Numbered from the stretch's first letter, positions 1 through 8,374 are shown. The stretch is 57,043 nucleotides of DNA from Lachnospiraceae bacterium UBA6403 (GCA_002437435.1 DJPV01000060.1:3207-60249); one strand, 5' to 3'. Notes: generated from the sequence alone by a model not told the origin. Numbers and translations are program-made.

Positions 1-87
1 CAGCAGAAAAGCAAGCTGACACAGCACTACCTTTATTTTATTATGCGCCAGAAAATATCTGACTCGGAGCATATATCCCGCTTTCAT
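1..87 (-). CDS. Start of an unidentified protein, cut by the window edge
   Basis: The first 29 codons of a gene running off the left edge are visible. The start is ATG at 85-87, preceded by a strong AGGAGG ribosome binding site. The peptide begins MKAGYMLRVRYFLAHNKIKV and continues VLCQLAFLL, a basic stretch followed by a hydrophobic one, which suits a signal anchor or first membrane segment. Too little is present to name a family. A good sigma-A promoter (179-207) and a leader hairpin (118-161) lie directly upstream, so this is probably the first gene of its operon. The start call is well supported; the function is unknown. Confidence 0.6.
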   Translation of the reverse strand, partial: MKAGYMLRVRYFLAHNKIKVVLCQLAFLL

Positions 88-117
88 ATCTGTCCGCCTC
101 CTGGTTGTTTGTTCAAA

Positions 118-161
118 ACAGGCATTGCAGAATATTCTATGCGCTTTCTGCAATTGCCTGT
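118..161 (-). terminator. Leader hairpin followed by a short U run (terminator or attenuator)
   Basis: ACAGGCA-TTGCAGAA pairs with TTCTGCAATTGCCTGT (15 bp, one bulge), and on the minus strand it is followed by TTTTG. It sits between the promoter at 179-207 and the start codon at 87, so it would form about 10 nt from the transcript 5' end. It could be an attenuator or a 5' stabiliser. The paaK stop is some 330 bp away, so it could also end read-through from paaK. Confidence 0.6.
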
Positions 162-178
162 TTCATCTCATAGTCTAT

Positions 179-207
179 ATTATAGGCACAACCGAAGCTA
201 TCTGCAA
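179..207 (-). promoter_or_regulatory. Sigma-A promoter of the left-edge gene
   Basis: Minus-strand TTGCAG (202-207), a 17-bp spacer and a perfect TATAAT (179-184) match the sigma-A consensus. It drives the partial gene at 1-87, with an inferred start of transcription near 172. Confidence 0.6.
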
Positions 208-269
208 GCACTCTCTGCCACAATATTCTGACAATCGAACACATCCGGCTTCTGGCGATATATAAAGGC

Positions 270-480
270 AGGGGCTTACTCTTGGTTATTAGTCCTGCCT
301 TCATAACATGACATCTGTGAGGATTTCGTTATTCGCTGCATATTGTCAGTAAATACGAGTGCCTGTCTGAGCCGAAGGCGAGTTGGCACAGAAGTATTTA
401 CGAATCAGACATATGCAGTGAATAGAAACCGCAACAAGTCATTTATGATGGCAGAGCTAAAAAACAAGAAGTAAGCCCCT
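270..480. repeat. 211-bp long imperfect palindrome (MITE-like or structured RNA)
   Basis: The ends are AGGGGCTTACTCTTG (270-284) and its near-complement CAAGAAGTAAGCCCCT (465-480). Inner arms also pair: CTGCC-TCATAA-ATGAC with 438-454, and the block ending CTGCATAT-GTC-GTAAATAC near 322-357 with its counterpart on the right. The apex is GTGCC...GAGCC-GAA-GGCGAG...GGCAC. The whole element therefore folds into one long hairpin on either strand. It lies in non-coding sequence between the paaK stop and the next promoter. Such elements are often dispersed repeats in clostridial genomes; no second copy was seen in this window. Confidence 0.6.
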
Positions 481-495
481 ATCGTATATTCAGGC

Positions 496-1821
496 TTAGA
501 AACCGGTGTTTCGGTTATCAGTGATACGCTTTGCCTTGCCCTCGGAACGAGCGACAGACTTCGGAGGAAGCAGTTCCACCTTTGCGCTAATCAGCAGAGT
601 CTGCTTGATCTGTGTCTTGATGTATGCTGCCAGCTTCTCAAGCTTATCTGCGTCATTCATATCAACATCATCCTTTAATTCCACCTGAACGGTAAGCTTA
701 TCCTGTGAATTTACACGATCAACTACCAACATATAATGTGCAGATGCTTCTTCAACGCCCATCAGTACAGATTCGATCTGGCTAGGGAATACATTAACGC
801 CACGGATAACAAGCATATCATCTGTACGACCTGTAATACGGCTCATCTTAACTGTTGTTCTTCCACATGCACAGGTTCCATGATGTAACGTACAGATATC
901 GTGTGTCCTGTAACGAATCATAGGCGTACCTGTCTTTGTCAGCGTCGTAAATACCAGTTCACCCGGTGTATCGTCCGGAAGTGGTTCTTCTGTCACAGGA
1001 TCAATGATCTCTGCAAGCACATGATCCTCATTTATATGCATGCCATGTTTTTCCATACATTCAAATGCAACACCCGGTCCACCGATCTCAGTCAGGCCGT
1101 AGATATCAAGTGCATCAAAATCAAGAAGCTCTTCCAGATGCTGTCTCATCTCTTCTGTCCACGGTTCTGCACCAAAGCAACCGGATTTCAATTTTAATTC
1201 TTCCGGCTTGATTCCCATTTCTCGAATTGTCTCAGCCAGATATGTTGCGTAAGACGGTGTACAGCAAAGCATTGTAGATCCAAGCTCTTTCATCATCATG
1301 ATCTGTCTCTGCGTATTACCGGATGACATCGGAATAACTGTAGCGCCAATCTCTGTTGCACCCTGATGTGCACCCAGTCCACCGGTAAATAAACCATAAC
1401 CATATGCGACCTGAATGATATCATCTTTTGTACCGCCGGCAGCAGTCAGTGCTCTGGCAACCATCTCTGTCCATACATCAATATCATTTTCAGTATAACC
1501 GGATACGATCGGCTTTCCGGTTGTTCCTGAAGAACCCTGAATACGTACAATATCTTTAAGATCTGCAGCAAATAGTCCATATGGGAAATTATCTCTCAAA
1601 TCTGTTTTCTGCATAAATGGAAGCTTTACGATATCTTCTATCCCATTAATATCTTCCGGCTTTACTCCGGTCTCATCCATTCTCTTTCTGTAAGCAGGAA
1701 CATTATTATATTCCAGCTCTACTGTAGCTCTCAGTCTTTCTCCCTGAAGCTTTTTTCTTTCATCAAAATCCATACATTCCATTGCATCATTATAGATGTA
1801 ATGAATCTTCTTCTGTCTCAT
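496..1821 (-). CDS. paaK: Phenylacetate-CoA ligase family protein
   Basis: This is a 441-residue, full-length cytoplasmic adenylate-forming enzyme that activates an aryl acid such as phenylacetate to its CoA thioester using ATP. The P-loop SSGTTGK lies at residues 97-103, the adenine-binding motif YGLTEIGGPG near residue 240, and the C-terminal GRTDDM/GVNVFPSQIE hinge is present, all typical of PaaK. The start ATG is preceded by GGAGGATAGTTAC. In gut clostridia this family often works beside indolepyruvate:ferredoxin oxidoreductase in aromatic 2-oxoacid metabolism, but those genes are not seen here, so the physiological substrate is inference. It follows the rplA terminator and is followed by the long palindrome at 270-480. 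It is clearly a separate transcription unit from the ribosomal genes. Confidence 0.93.
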   Translation of the reverse strand: MRQKKIHYIYNDAMECMDFDERKKLQGERLRATVELEYNNVPAYRKRMDETGVKPEDINGIEDIVKLPFMQKTDLRDNFPYGLFAADLKDIVRIQGSSGTTGKPIVSGYTENDIDVWTEMVARALTAAGGTKDDIIQVAYGYGLFTGGLGAHQGATEIGATVIPMSSGNTQRQIMMMKELGSTMLCCTPSYATYLAETIREMGIKPEELKLKSGCFGAEPWTEEMRQHLEELLDFDALDIYGLTEIGGPGVAFECMEKHGMHINEDHVLAEIIDPVTEEPLPDDTPGELVFTTLTKTGTPMIRYRTHDICTLHHGTCACGRTTVKMSRITGRTDDMLVIRGVNVFPSQIESVLMGVEEASAHYMLVVDRVNSQDKLTVQVELKDDVDMNDADKLEKLAAYIKTQIKQTLLISAKVELLPPKSVARSEGKAKRITDNRNTGF

Positions 1822-2043
1822 ATGTAACTATCCTCCATGTCTGATCTTGGCTCTACTTTTTCACTTTTATGTTTTTCCACACTAAAGCGTTTACCCATAA
1901 AAATTTTAGCCGAGCAGCCTGTATATGTCAAGGAAGTTTTTACCATCCACCAAAAGTTTTTATACCCCCATCCACCAAAAATCCCCCTGTCCAGGAGCCG
2001 CAAATGACGCTTTCACACCCATGTAAAAATTACAAAGCAAGTT

Positions 2044-2083
2044 AAAAAAAGACCACCACACAGGCGCGTCCTGTATGATGGTC
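2044..2083 (-). terminator. Terminator of the rplK-rplA operon
   Basis: On the minus strand, GACCATCATACAGG and CCTGTGTGGTGGTC form a 14-bp stem around ACGCG, followed by seven T residues (2044-2050). It lies 30 bp after the rplA stop. Confidence 0.9.
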
Positions 2084-2111
2084 TTTTTGTCAATATATTG
2101 GTATATAAGAT

Positions 2112-2804
2112 TTACGCAAATCTTGTTGTGTTAATCTTTACACCAGGACCCATTGTTGAAGCAATTACAACGCTCTTAAAGTACTGTCCTTTAGCAGCTG
2201 ATGGCTTTGCTTTTACAATAGCATCCATTAAGGTCTGGAAGTTTTCGTCTAACTGTTCCTCTGTAAAGGAAGCTTTTCCCACTGGCACATGGATAATATT
2301 GGCTTTGTCAAGTCTGTACTCTATCTTACCAGCTTTGATATCGTTAACTGCTTTTGTTACATCCATTGTAACTGTACCAGCCTTAGGGTTTGGCATTAAG
2401 CCCTTAGGTCCAAGTACACGTCCAAGACGTCCAACAACACCCATCATATCAGGTGTAGCTACAACAACATCGAAATCTAACCATCCATCTTTCTGGATCT
2501 TTGGAACTAATTCCTCACCACCTGCGTAATCAGCGCCAGCAGCAAGTGCTTCGTCTACCTTATCACCCTTAGCGAATACGAGAACCTTAACTGTCTTACC
2601 TGTTCCATGAGGTAATACAACAGCACCACGTACCTGCTGATCTGCATGACGTCCATCAACACCCAGTCTTAAGTGAGCTTCGATCGTCTCGTCAAATTTA
2701 GCTGTAGCCATCTTCTTTACCAAAGCAACTGCCTCTTCAAATTCGTAAACGGCTGTTTTGTCATAGAGCTTGCTTGCATCTACATATTTCTTACTCTTCT
2801 TCAT
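2112..2804 (-). CDS. rplA: Ribosomal protein L1
   Basis: At 230 residues it has the normal bacterial L1 length. It opens [20 protein letters not shown] and carries the conserved [11 protein letters not shown] and [16 protein letters not shown] segments. L1 binds 23S rRNA to form the L1 stalk and in many bacteria also represses its own operon by binding its mRNA. The start is preceded by CAGGAGG. It follows rplK by 60 bp and is the last gene of the operon: a strong terminator comes next, and the usual rplJ-rplL pair is absent. Confidence 0.98.
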   Translation of the reverse strand: MKKSKKYVDASKLYDKTAVYEFEEAVALVKKMATAKFDETIEAHLRLGVDGRHADQQVRGAVVLPHGTGKTVKVLVFAKGDKVDEALAAGADYAGGEELVPKIQKDGWLDFDVVVATPDMMGVVGRLGRVLGPKGLMPNPKAGTVTMDVTKAVNDIKAGKIEYRLDKANIIHVPVGKASFTEEQLDENFQTLMDAIVKAKPSAAKGQYFKSVVIASTMGPGVKINTTRFA

Positions 2805-2864
2805 TATAAACCTCCTGTGGTCTTATCGGGAGCGACCCTCCCACCAAAATGTTTTTATTCTTAA

Positions 2865-3290
2865 TTACTCTTCAACTGTAACGCCCATTGAACGAGCTGT
2901 TCCAGCGATCATGCTCATAGCAGCTTCAAGGCTTGCAGCATTTAAATCTTTCATCTTAAGTTCGGCAATTTCCTGAACCTTAGCTTTTGAGATAGTTGCA
3001 ACCTTTGTCTTCTTTGAGTTAGCTGAACCGGATTTGATATTACAAGCCTTCTTGATCAGAAGTGATGCAGGAGGAGTCTTAGTAATAAAGCTAAAGCTCT
3101 TATCCTGATAAACTGTAATAACAACAGGAATGATCATATCTCCTTCGTTAGCAGTTCTAGCATTGAATTCCTTTGTGAATGCAACGATATTAACACCGTG
3201 CTGACCAAGAGCTGGTCCAACAGGTGGTGCAGGTGTTGCCTTTCCTGCAGGGATCTGTAATTTAATATATCCTTCTACTTTCTTCGCCAT
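2865..3290 (-). CDS. rplK: Ribosomal protein L11
   Basis: This is a 141-residue L11, the standard length, starting [20 protein letters not shown], with the conserved [14 protein letters not shown] segment and a C-terminal rRNA-binding domain. L11 sits at the GTPase-associated centre and is needed for RelA-type stringent signalling. The reading frame is open for 17 more codons upstream, but ATG at 3288-3290 has a GGAGG site at the right distance (GGAGGTGCGCTAAG) and gives the family length. It lies between nusG (57 bp) and rplA. Confidence 0.98.
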   Translation of the reverse strand: MAKKVEGYIKLQIPAGKATPAPPVGPALGQHGVNIVAFTKEFNARTANEGDMIIPVVITVYQDKSFSFITKTPPASLLIKKACNIKSGSANSKKTKVATISKAKVQEIAELKMKDLNAASLEAAMSMIAGTARSMGVTVEE

Positions 3291-3347
3291 CTTAGCGCAC
3301 CTCCAAAAATATTGTGGTAATAACGGGGGATACCCTTCCACTCACTC

Positions 3348-3872
3348 TTACAATTTCTTGATATCAGCGAATGCAATCTCTACAGATGTTGCACGGCCAA
3401 ATATTTCTACATCGATGGTAATGGTCTGTTTACTTGGGTTAATTGCCTTAATACTACCCACGGTACCTTCCCAGGCACCTGCTGTAACCTCAACCATATC
3501 GCCTACTTCCACATCGATCACGATCGTTTCCTTGTTGATTCCAAGGTACTTCATCTCATCATCTGATAATGGAACCGGCTTTGATCCCGGTCCTACGAAT
3601 CCTGTAACACCTCTTGTATTACGAACTACATACCATGTGGCATCGTTCATAACCATATTGAGCAGAACATAGCCAGGGAACAGTTTTCTGGTAACAGCTT
3701 TCTGTACACCGTTCTTAACCTCAATGGATTCTTCCACGGGTACAGATACTTCTAATATCTGGTCCTGTAATTTTCTGTTTTCAATTGTTTTCTCAATATC
3801 AGCTTTAACCTTATTTTCATAACCTGAGTAGGTATGGACTACATACCATCTTGCGCTTTCAGCATCTGCCAT
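3348..3872 (-). CDS. nusG: Transcription termination/antitermination factor NusG
   Basis: This is a 174-residue NusG with the N-terminal NGN domain (WYVVHTYSGYENKV, GYVLLNMVMNDATWYVVRNT) and a C-terminal KOW motif (VGDMVEVTAGAWEGTVGSIKAI). It binds RNA polymerase to control pausing and couples transcription to ribosomes or Rho. I chose ATG at 3870-3872 (MADAESARW). An in-frame TTG four codons earlier is also possible, and the AAAGG just before that TTG makes the call slightly uncertain. It is 23 bp from the secE stop and co-transcribed with it. Confidence 0.97.
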   Translation of the reverse strand: MADAESARWYVVHTYSGYENKVKADIEKTIENRKLQDQILEVSVPVEESIEVKNGVQKAVTRKLFPGYVLLNMVMNDATWYVVRNTRGVTGFVGPGSKPVPLSDDEMKYLGINKETIVIDVEVGDMVEVTAGAWEGTVGSIKAINPSKQTITIDVEIFGRATSVEIAFADIKKL

Positions 3873-3895
3873 ATAATTCACCAACCTTTACTCAA

Positions 3896-4099
3896 TTATA
3901 TTATGAAATTCAAGCCTATCTGTATAAGCCAGTCAACGATTGCAATAATAACTCCGAGTATTACCGTTGAAACGATTACTACGACTGACTGCTTAAGCAG
4001 GGTGTTTCTGTCAAGCCATGTAATTTTCTTGAATTCACCCTTAAGTTCCTGGGTCCAGCTTTTCTTGAGAGCTGTTGATTTTTCTTCACTTTTTGCCAT
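3896..4099 (-). CDS. secE: Preprotein translocase subunit SecE
   Basis: At 67 residues this is the short single-spanning form of SecE usual in Firmicutes. The amphipathic segment WTQELKGEFKKITW is followed by a hydrophobic helix at about residues 38-62. It holds SecY together in the translocation channel of the cytoplasmic membrane. The ribosome binding site is AAGGAGG. The position between rpmG and nusG is the classic arrangement. Confidence 0.96.
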   Translation of the reverse strand: MAKSEEKSTALKKSWTQELKGEFKKITWLDRNTLLKQSVVVIVSTVILGVIIAIVDWLIQIGLNFII

Positions 4100-4128
4100 T
4101 AAACCAATCCTCCTTCACTGGTCCGGAA

Positions 4129-4278
4129 CTATTTTGTTTCCTTGTGTACTGTATGCTTCTTGCAGAATCTGCAGTACTTCTTTGTTTCCATTCTGTCTGG
4201 ATGCGTTTTCTTATCCTTTGTCATATTGTAATTACGCTGTTTACAATCCTGACATGCCAATGTTATTTTAACGCGCAC
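4129..4278 (-). CDS. rpmG: Ribosomal protein L33
   Basis: This 49-residue gene reads [20 protein letters not shown] from the GTG at 4276-4278 and ends [14 protein letters not shown] at a TAG (4129-4131). The cysteine pairs CQDC and CRFC show the zinc-binding (C+) form of L33. The GTG is preferred because GGAGG lies 9 bases before it and it gives the standard length. An ATG two codons upstream (4282-4284) is only 3 bases from the ribosome binding site. It is the first gene of the rpmG-secE-nusG-rplK-rplA operon. Confidence 0.95.
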   Translation of the reverse strand: MRVKITLACQDCKQRNYNMTKDKKTHPDRMETKKYCRFCKKHTVHKETK

Positions 4279-4341
4279 TTCCATCTACCTCCATTACTTA
4301 TTTTAAGGCATAAAAAAAAGACCTCTTTCATCGCACGTTTA

Positions 4342-4371
4342 ACAATAACACAAGTGTACAGTACAAGTCAA
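4342..4371 (-). promoter_or_regulatory. Promoter of the rpmG-secE-nusG-rplKA operon
   Basis: Minus-strand TTGACT (4366-4371), an 18-bp spacer and TATTGT (4342-4347) give a plausible sigma-A promoter about 60 bp before rpmG. It is the only good match between the preceding gene and rpmG. Confidence 0.55.
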
Positions 4372-4453
4372 GAAATCTTTTTCTGTTTTTAGACATATTC
4401 TCTATTTTTTAATTTTATAAAGAAATATGCGGATTTTATCGTTTTTTCTGCCC

Positions 4454-4684
4454 TTAACCCTTCAGATCCTTTAAGGTATGAAATAATTCCATATCCGATT
4501 CTGTCAGTTTTACATTTGTACAGATCTGCTTTCCCTCTGGATCTGTGATCTTTACTTCTATAATATAGTCTTCTCTGATACCGCTTGCCATTGCTGCCTG
4601 TAAGAACATCGGAAACTTCGGATGATTGGCTGCAAATTTCTCCCATGCGGATTTTATCTTAAAAAATGATGCCGGATTTACCAT
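4454..4684 (-). CDS. Small uncharacterised protein (76 aa)
   Basis: This cytoplasmic-looking 76-residue protein begins MVNPASFFKIKSAWEKFAAN and ends with TESDMELFHTLKDLKG. No signal peptide or membrane segment is visible, and I do not recognise the family. The frame is open upstream to 4807, but AAGGAG lies six bases before ATG 4682-4684, so the short form is chosen. It is the last gene of an apparent operon (zinc-ribbon membrane protein, SseB, COG2426 exporter, this gene), 88 bp after the exporter. Confidence 0.75.
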   Translation of the reverse strand: MVNPASFFKIKSAWEKFAANHPKFPMFLQAAMASGIREDYIIEVKITDPEGKQICTNVKLTESDMELFHTLKDLKG

Positions 4685-4772
4685 ATTTATCTCCTTATAT
4701 ACCTCTGAGGCTTCCCTGAATTCTCTCACTCCGCAGATATATCTCCTGTTAATTTGCTCTATATTTACAGTA

Positions 4773-5249
4773 TCAGAATAATGCTGCGATCGTTCCAAGC
4801 AGTCCATAGCTTACAACTCCCACAATCAGACCTGCAAGTACGACGCCGCCCATAACAGCAAGTGCACTCTTCTTCCAATCCAGATCCAAGAAGCTGGCTG
4901 CCAACGTTCCCGTCCAGGCACCTGTACCCGGGAGTGGAATTCCCACAAACAGCATCAACGCGATATAGACTCCGCCGCCCGTCTTCTCAAGCAGCTTCTG
5001 TCCGCCTTTCTCGCCTTTCTGAATACACCATGTGAAAAATTTTCCGATATATTTTTTATCTCTTCCCCACATCAAAACCCGTCTGGCAAACCAGAAGATC
5101 ACCGGAACCGGAAGCATATTCCCAATCATACAAATGATCAATGCACGGAATGTCGGTATCCCGAACACTGCTGCATATGGGATTGCTCCTCGAAGCTCCA
5201 CGATCGGAACCATAGATATCAGGAACATGATAAGATATTTTTTAACCAT
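4773..5249 (-). CDS. COG2426 small multidrug export family membrane protein
   Basis: This 158-residue polytopic membrane protein has an N-terminal MVPIVELRGAIPYA segment, a basic cytoplasmic stretch (WGRDKKYIGKFFTWCIQKGEKGG) and the GIPLPGTGAWTG motif, the signature of the COG2426 / putative small multi-drug export family. Three to four hydrophobic helices are visible. The transported substrate is not established for this family. It starts 9 bp after the SseB stop (GGAG site), so it is co-transcribed with sseB. Confidence 0.85.
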   Translation of the reverse strand: MVKKYLIMFLISMVPIVELRGAIPYAAVFGIPTFRALIICMIGNMLPVPVIFWFARRVLMWGRDKKYIGKFFTWCIQKGEKGGQKLLEKTGGGVYIALMLFVGIPLPGTGAWTGTLAASFLDLDWKKSALAVMGGVVLAGLIVGVVSYGLLGTIAALF

Positions 5250-5258
5250 TGTTATCTC

Positions 5259-6056
5259 CTAATTTTCTTTTTTATAGAACGGCTCTGCATTCTCTAAAAC
5301 CTTTTTGCCAAGTCCGTTATCTGTTCCGGTTAGTGCGATCGGAATACCGAACGCAAGCGGTTTTATCTTTGGAAGAAGGGAATCAAATAAATCTTCTTCA
5401 TCACCTTCAAAATCAATTGTGATCAGATATTCTTCATCGGAATTTTCTTTTTCCATCATCTGAATATAGGCTGCTTTTACATTTGGGCGTTCTGCAAAGA
5501 ATTTCTTTGCTTCCTCTAACATATCAACCGGCATATATTTCGGGCTTCTTAAACGAATCTTTGTATTTGCCGGAATAGTATGCTTCTTGATATTTGTATT
5601 CTTTTGTTCTTCAAGCACACTCTTTCTGCTCTCATCCACTGTCTTAATGAGCGCATCCGGCACCTGCATGCCAACTGTATATGGATCGATCACAATTCCC
5701 TGAATCTGTCCCTTTGAATTCAGAACCAATGGGGCAACCTCCTTATAAGTGAGTGCCATTTTCTCAACCTCTACTTCCTTGATCGCACGCTCGAATTCTT
5801 CATCATTTGTAAAACAAGGGAAGAAATTCTTTCCCGTATTATCTGTGATAACACGGAAGTTTACTCTGAATTTTCCATCTCCCATGATCCTGCCCTGATC
5901 ATCCTTTACTGGCTTTGGATCCAGTGTTGCCGGCAGGATAAATCTTGCCTGTAATAACTTCTCTATAAAATTTTTCAGATTCTGCTGATTATTTTCAGCC
6001 TTTAAAACCTCGATTGCTTCTAACAATGCATCATTTTTTATCTTTCCATTTTCCAT
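5259..6056 (-). CDS. SseB-family protein
   Basis: This 265-residue soluble protein has the two-part SseB layout: an N-terminal domain with FFPCFTNDEEFERAIKE and the IVIDPYTVGMQVP segment, and a C-terminal domain (IRLRSPKYMPVDMLEEAKKF ... AFGIPIALTGTD). SseB was named in E. coli for enhanced serine sensitivity; its biochemical role is unclear. Clostridial members usually lie beside small membrane proteins, as here: it begins two bases after the zinc-ribbon protein gene and is followed nine bases later by the COG2426 gene. The three are probably translated as a unit. Confidence 0.85.
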   Translation of the reverse strand: MENGKIKNDALLEAIEVLKAENNQQNLKNFIEKLLQARFILPATLDPKPVKDDQGRIMGDGKFRVNFRVITDNTGKNFFPCFTNDEEFERAIKEVEVEKMALTYKEVAPLVLNSKGQIQGIVIDPYTVGMQVPDALIKTVDESRKSVLEEQKNTNIKKHTIPANTKIRLRSPKYMPVDMLEEAKKFFAERPNVKAAYIQMMEKENSDEEYLITIDFEGDEEDLFDSLLPKIKPLAFGIPIALTGTDNGLGKKVLENAEPFYKKEN

Positions 6057-6058
6057 AC

Positions 6059-6880
6059 TTAGTTTACACCTTCCTCTTTTATGCTGTCCTTATAGGCTCT
6101 GTATTCTGCTTCTGCCTTTTTGCCTTCCTCACTTCTCTTGGACGCCACCATCTCCGGCATAACATCCACCATCGGTTCATTGATATATTCCGTCAGCTTC
6201 TGAAGGAATTCTTTCCCTCCTTTATAAGTAGCTACCGGAATGGTCACAACACCCTGAGAGGTCATCATAACATACCCTCTTACCACATGGTAAAACGGTT
6301 TATGTGTCTTTGCCTGTTCTTTTATATCTGAAATGTCATAACATTTCCATCTTCCCGGAATCTTACTGTAATACAGATGTTCTTTATCAAGCTTTGCAGC
6401 CGATCCTACGATACATCTGCACATCATACCGATCAAAAATCCAAGTGCAAATGCCGCAAGAATCAGGATTCGTCCGGTTCCTTTAAATACACTGTCGAAT
6501 CCCAGAAGTGCTACAATAATAAATAATACGATTGCTGTACCAACGATAAACGCCAGATAACCAACTGTAGTATATGCCTGATACATACCTTTTTTATTTT
6601 TTTTGCATTTTGAATAATAACTGAACGGTGAATCAACAAGACCAAGGTCAGCCCCGCATAAAGGACAATATTTCTGATTCAGAGTTGCATTTGCCGGAAT
6701 TGATCTGCCACAATGTGGGCAACGAAAAAACAACTGATTGATAATACCGGACAATAACAGCATAATAACAAACAGTCCCCATCCATATATGATCTTTCCA
6801 ACAAACGTAAATATAAACAGTCCCAAAATACCGATCATGGGCATAATTACGATACAGCCCTTGGCAATTCTTAACTTCAT
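6059..6880 (-). CDS. Membrane protein with N-terminal helices and a zinc ribbon
   Basis: The 273-residue protein begins with two hydrophobic helices (about residues 7-46). A zinc ribbon follows (CPHC near 54-57, CPLC near 72-75), then two further helices (about 103-160) and a cytoplasmic PH-like C-terminal half. The start MKLRIAKG is chosen because GGAGG sits five bases upstream; an in-frame ATG four codons earlier overlaps that site. It is the first gene of the SseB/COG2426 operon. Its leader carries three alternating CTGTTAT/ATAACAG blocks (6895-6931). The function is unknown. Confidence 0.75.
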   Translation of the reverse strand: MKLRIAKGCIVIMPMIGILGLFIFTFVGKIIYGWGLFVIMLLLSGIINQLFFRCPHCGRSIPANATLNQKYCPLCGADLGLVDSPFSYYSKCKKNKKGMYQAYTTVGYLAFIVGTAIVLFIIVALLGFDSVFKGTGRILILAAFALGFLIGMMCRCIVGSAAKLDKEHLYYSKIPGRWKCYDISDIKEQAKTHKPFYHVVRGYVMMTSQGVVTIPVATYKGGKEFLQKLTEYINEPMVDVMPEMVASKRSEEGKKAEAEYRAYKDSIKEEGVN

Positions 6881-6894
6881 TTCTTCCTCCATCC

Positions 6895-6931
6895 ATAACA
6901 GAATATTCCATCTGTTATTCTATAATAACAG
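6895..6931 (-). promoter_or_regulatory. Alternative hairpins before the zinc-ribbon gene
   Basis: In transcript order the leader reads CTGTTAT-6 nt-ATAACAG-10 nt-CTGTTAT, then GGAT and the GGAGG site. The central ATAACAG can pair with either neighbour, so two mutually exclusive stems are possible, one of them ending four bases before the ribosome binding site. The metY stop is about 45 bp upstream. Confidence 0.45.
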
Positions 6932-6976
6932 CTCTGCTATGGCTATCTTCTTTCTATTTTCAGACAGGATCAGATC

Positions 6977-8260
6977 CTAGATCTGCGCAAATGCCTGTTC
7001 CAGATCTGCAATCAAATCTTCCGCATCTTCCAGTCCACATGAATAACGGACAAGATCCGGATATACACCGCATGCTGTCAGTTCTTCATCATTCATCTGT
7101 CTGTGTGTTGCGCTTGCCGGATGCAGGCAACAGGTTCTCGCATCAGCTACATGTGTCTCGATCGAACCGAGCTTTAAGTGCTTCATGAATTCTTCTGCTG
7201 CTTTTCTGCCGCCCTTTACGCCAAAACTTACGACGCCGCATGAACCATTTGGCAGATATTTCTCTGCGAGTGCATAGTATTTGTCATTTTCCAGACCACA
7301 GTAGTTTACATAAGCAACCTTATCATTCTGCTCCAGATATTTTGCAACTGCGAGTGCATTCTCACAGTGACGTTTCACTCTGACATGCAGGCTCTCCAGT
7401 CCGAGATTCAGGATAAATGCACTCTGCGGAGACTGTACGGAACCGAAATCACGCATCAGCTGTGCAGTTGCCTTTGTGATAAATGCGCCTTCTTTTCCGA
7501 ACTTCTCTGCATATGTAATTCCATGATAGCTGTCATCCGGCGTAGTAAGTCCCGGGAATTTGTCTGCGTATTTCATCCAGTCAAACTTTCCGGCATCTAC
7601 GATACACCCACCGAGAGCTGCTCCATGTCCGTCCATGTACTTGGTTGTAGAATGAGTTACGATATCTGCTCCCCATTCGATCGGACGACAGTTGATCGGA
7701 GTCGGGAATGTATTATCTACGATAAGCGGCACTCCCTGCTCATGAGCTGCCTTTGCGAACTTCTCAATATCTAATACAGTCAGGGCAGGATTTGCAATAA
7801 TCTCACCAAATAATGCCTTGGTATTCGGACGGAAAGCTGCACGGATTTCATCTTCGGATGCATCCGGGTCAACAAATGTGAAATCTATTCCCATCTTCTT
7901 CATCGTTACGGCAAATAAGTTATAGGTTCCACCATAGATGGAATTCGAGGCAACAACATGATCACCACAATTTGCGATATTAAATACTGCATAGAAGTTT
8001 GCTGACTGACCGGAGCCGGTAAGCATCGCTGCTGCGCCGCCCTCTAACTGACAGATCTTCTTTGCAACCAGATCATTTGTCGGATTCTGAAGTCTGGAAT
8101 AAAAATATCCATCTGCTTCCAGATCAAATAATTTACCCATATCTTCGCTTGTTGCATATTTGAATGTTGTACTCTGATAGATCGGAATCTGTCGCGGTTC
8201 TCCATTTCCCGGTTCATACCCTCCCTGTACACAAGTTGTATTAATCTTATATTTACTCAT
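6977..8260 (-). CDS. metY: O-acetylhomoserine sulfhydrylase (PLP-dependent)
   Basis: This 427-residue Cys/Met-metabolism PLP enzyme makes homocysteine (or cysteine) from O-acetylhomoserine and sulfide. The substrate and PLP motifs are present: YSRLQNPTND, GSGQSANFYAVFNI, the PLP Asp in VPLIVDNTFPTP and the Schiff-base Lys in THSTTKYMDGHG. The length and the C-terminal TCCLHPASATHRQM match MetY rather than MetB/MetC. ATG at 8258-8260 (MSKYKINTTC) is chosen because GGGAGG lies five bases before it; the frame extends nine codons further. It is monocistronic under the promoter at 8346-8374. No SAM riboswitch or T-box was seen in the short leader. Confidence 0.95.
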   Translation of the reverse strand: MSKYKINTTCVQGGYEPGNGEPRQIPIYQSTTFKYATSEDMGKLFDLEADGYFYSRLQNPTNDLVAKKICQLEGGAAAMLTGSGQSANFYAVFNIANCGDHVVASNSIYGGTYNLFAVTMKKMGIDFTFVDPDASEDEIRAAFRPNTKALFGEIIANPALTVLDIEKFAKAAHEQGVPLIVDNTFPTPINCRPIEWGADIVTHSTTKYMDGHGAALGGCIVDAGKFDWMKYADKFPGLTTPDDSYHGITYAEKFGKEGAFITKATAQLMRDFGSVQSPQSAFILNLGLESLHVRVKRHCENALAVAKYLEQNDKVAYVNYCGLENDKYYALAEKYLPNGSCGVVSFGVKGGRKAAEEFMKHLKLGSIETHVADARTCCLHPASATHRQMNDEELTACGVYPDLVRYSCGLEDAEDLIADLEQAFAQI

Positions 8261-8345
8261 TACGACCTCCCAATAAATCTCATTCATTCACATTTCCGAT
8301 TATATAAATACTTATCTTTTCCTGTACCATTCAGCACATCATCTC

Positions 8346-8374
8346 ATTATATATAATTTATCCCATTCCTGCAA
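8346..8374 (-). promoter_or_regulatory. Sigma-A promoter of metY
   Basis: Minus-strand TTGCAG (8369-8374), a 17-bp spacer and perfect TATAAT (8346-8351) lie about 90 bp before the metY start. Confidence 0.65.

Noticed and set aside
8261..8345. SAM riboswitch or T-box in the metY leader
   Set aside because: The leader is short (about 80 nt) and lacks the conserved motifs of either.
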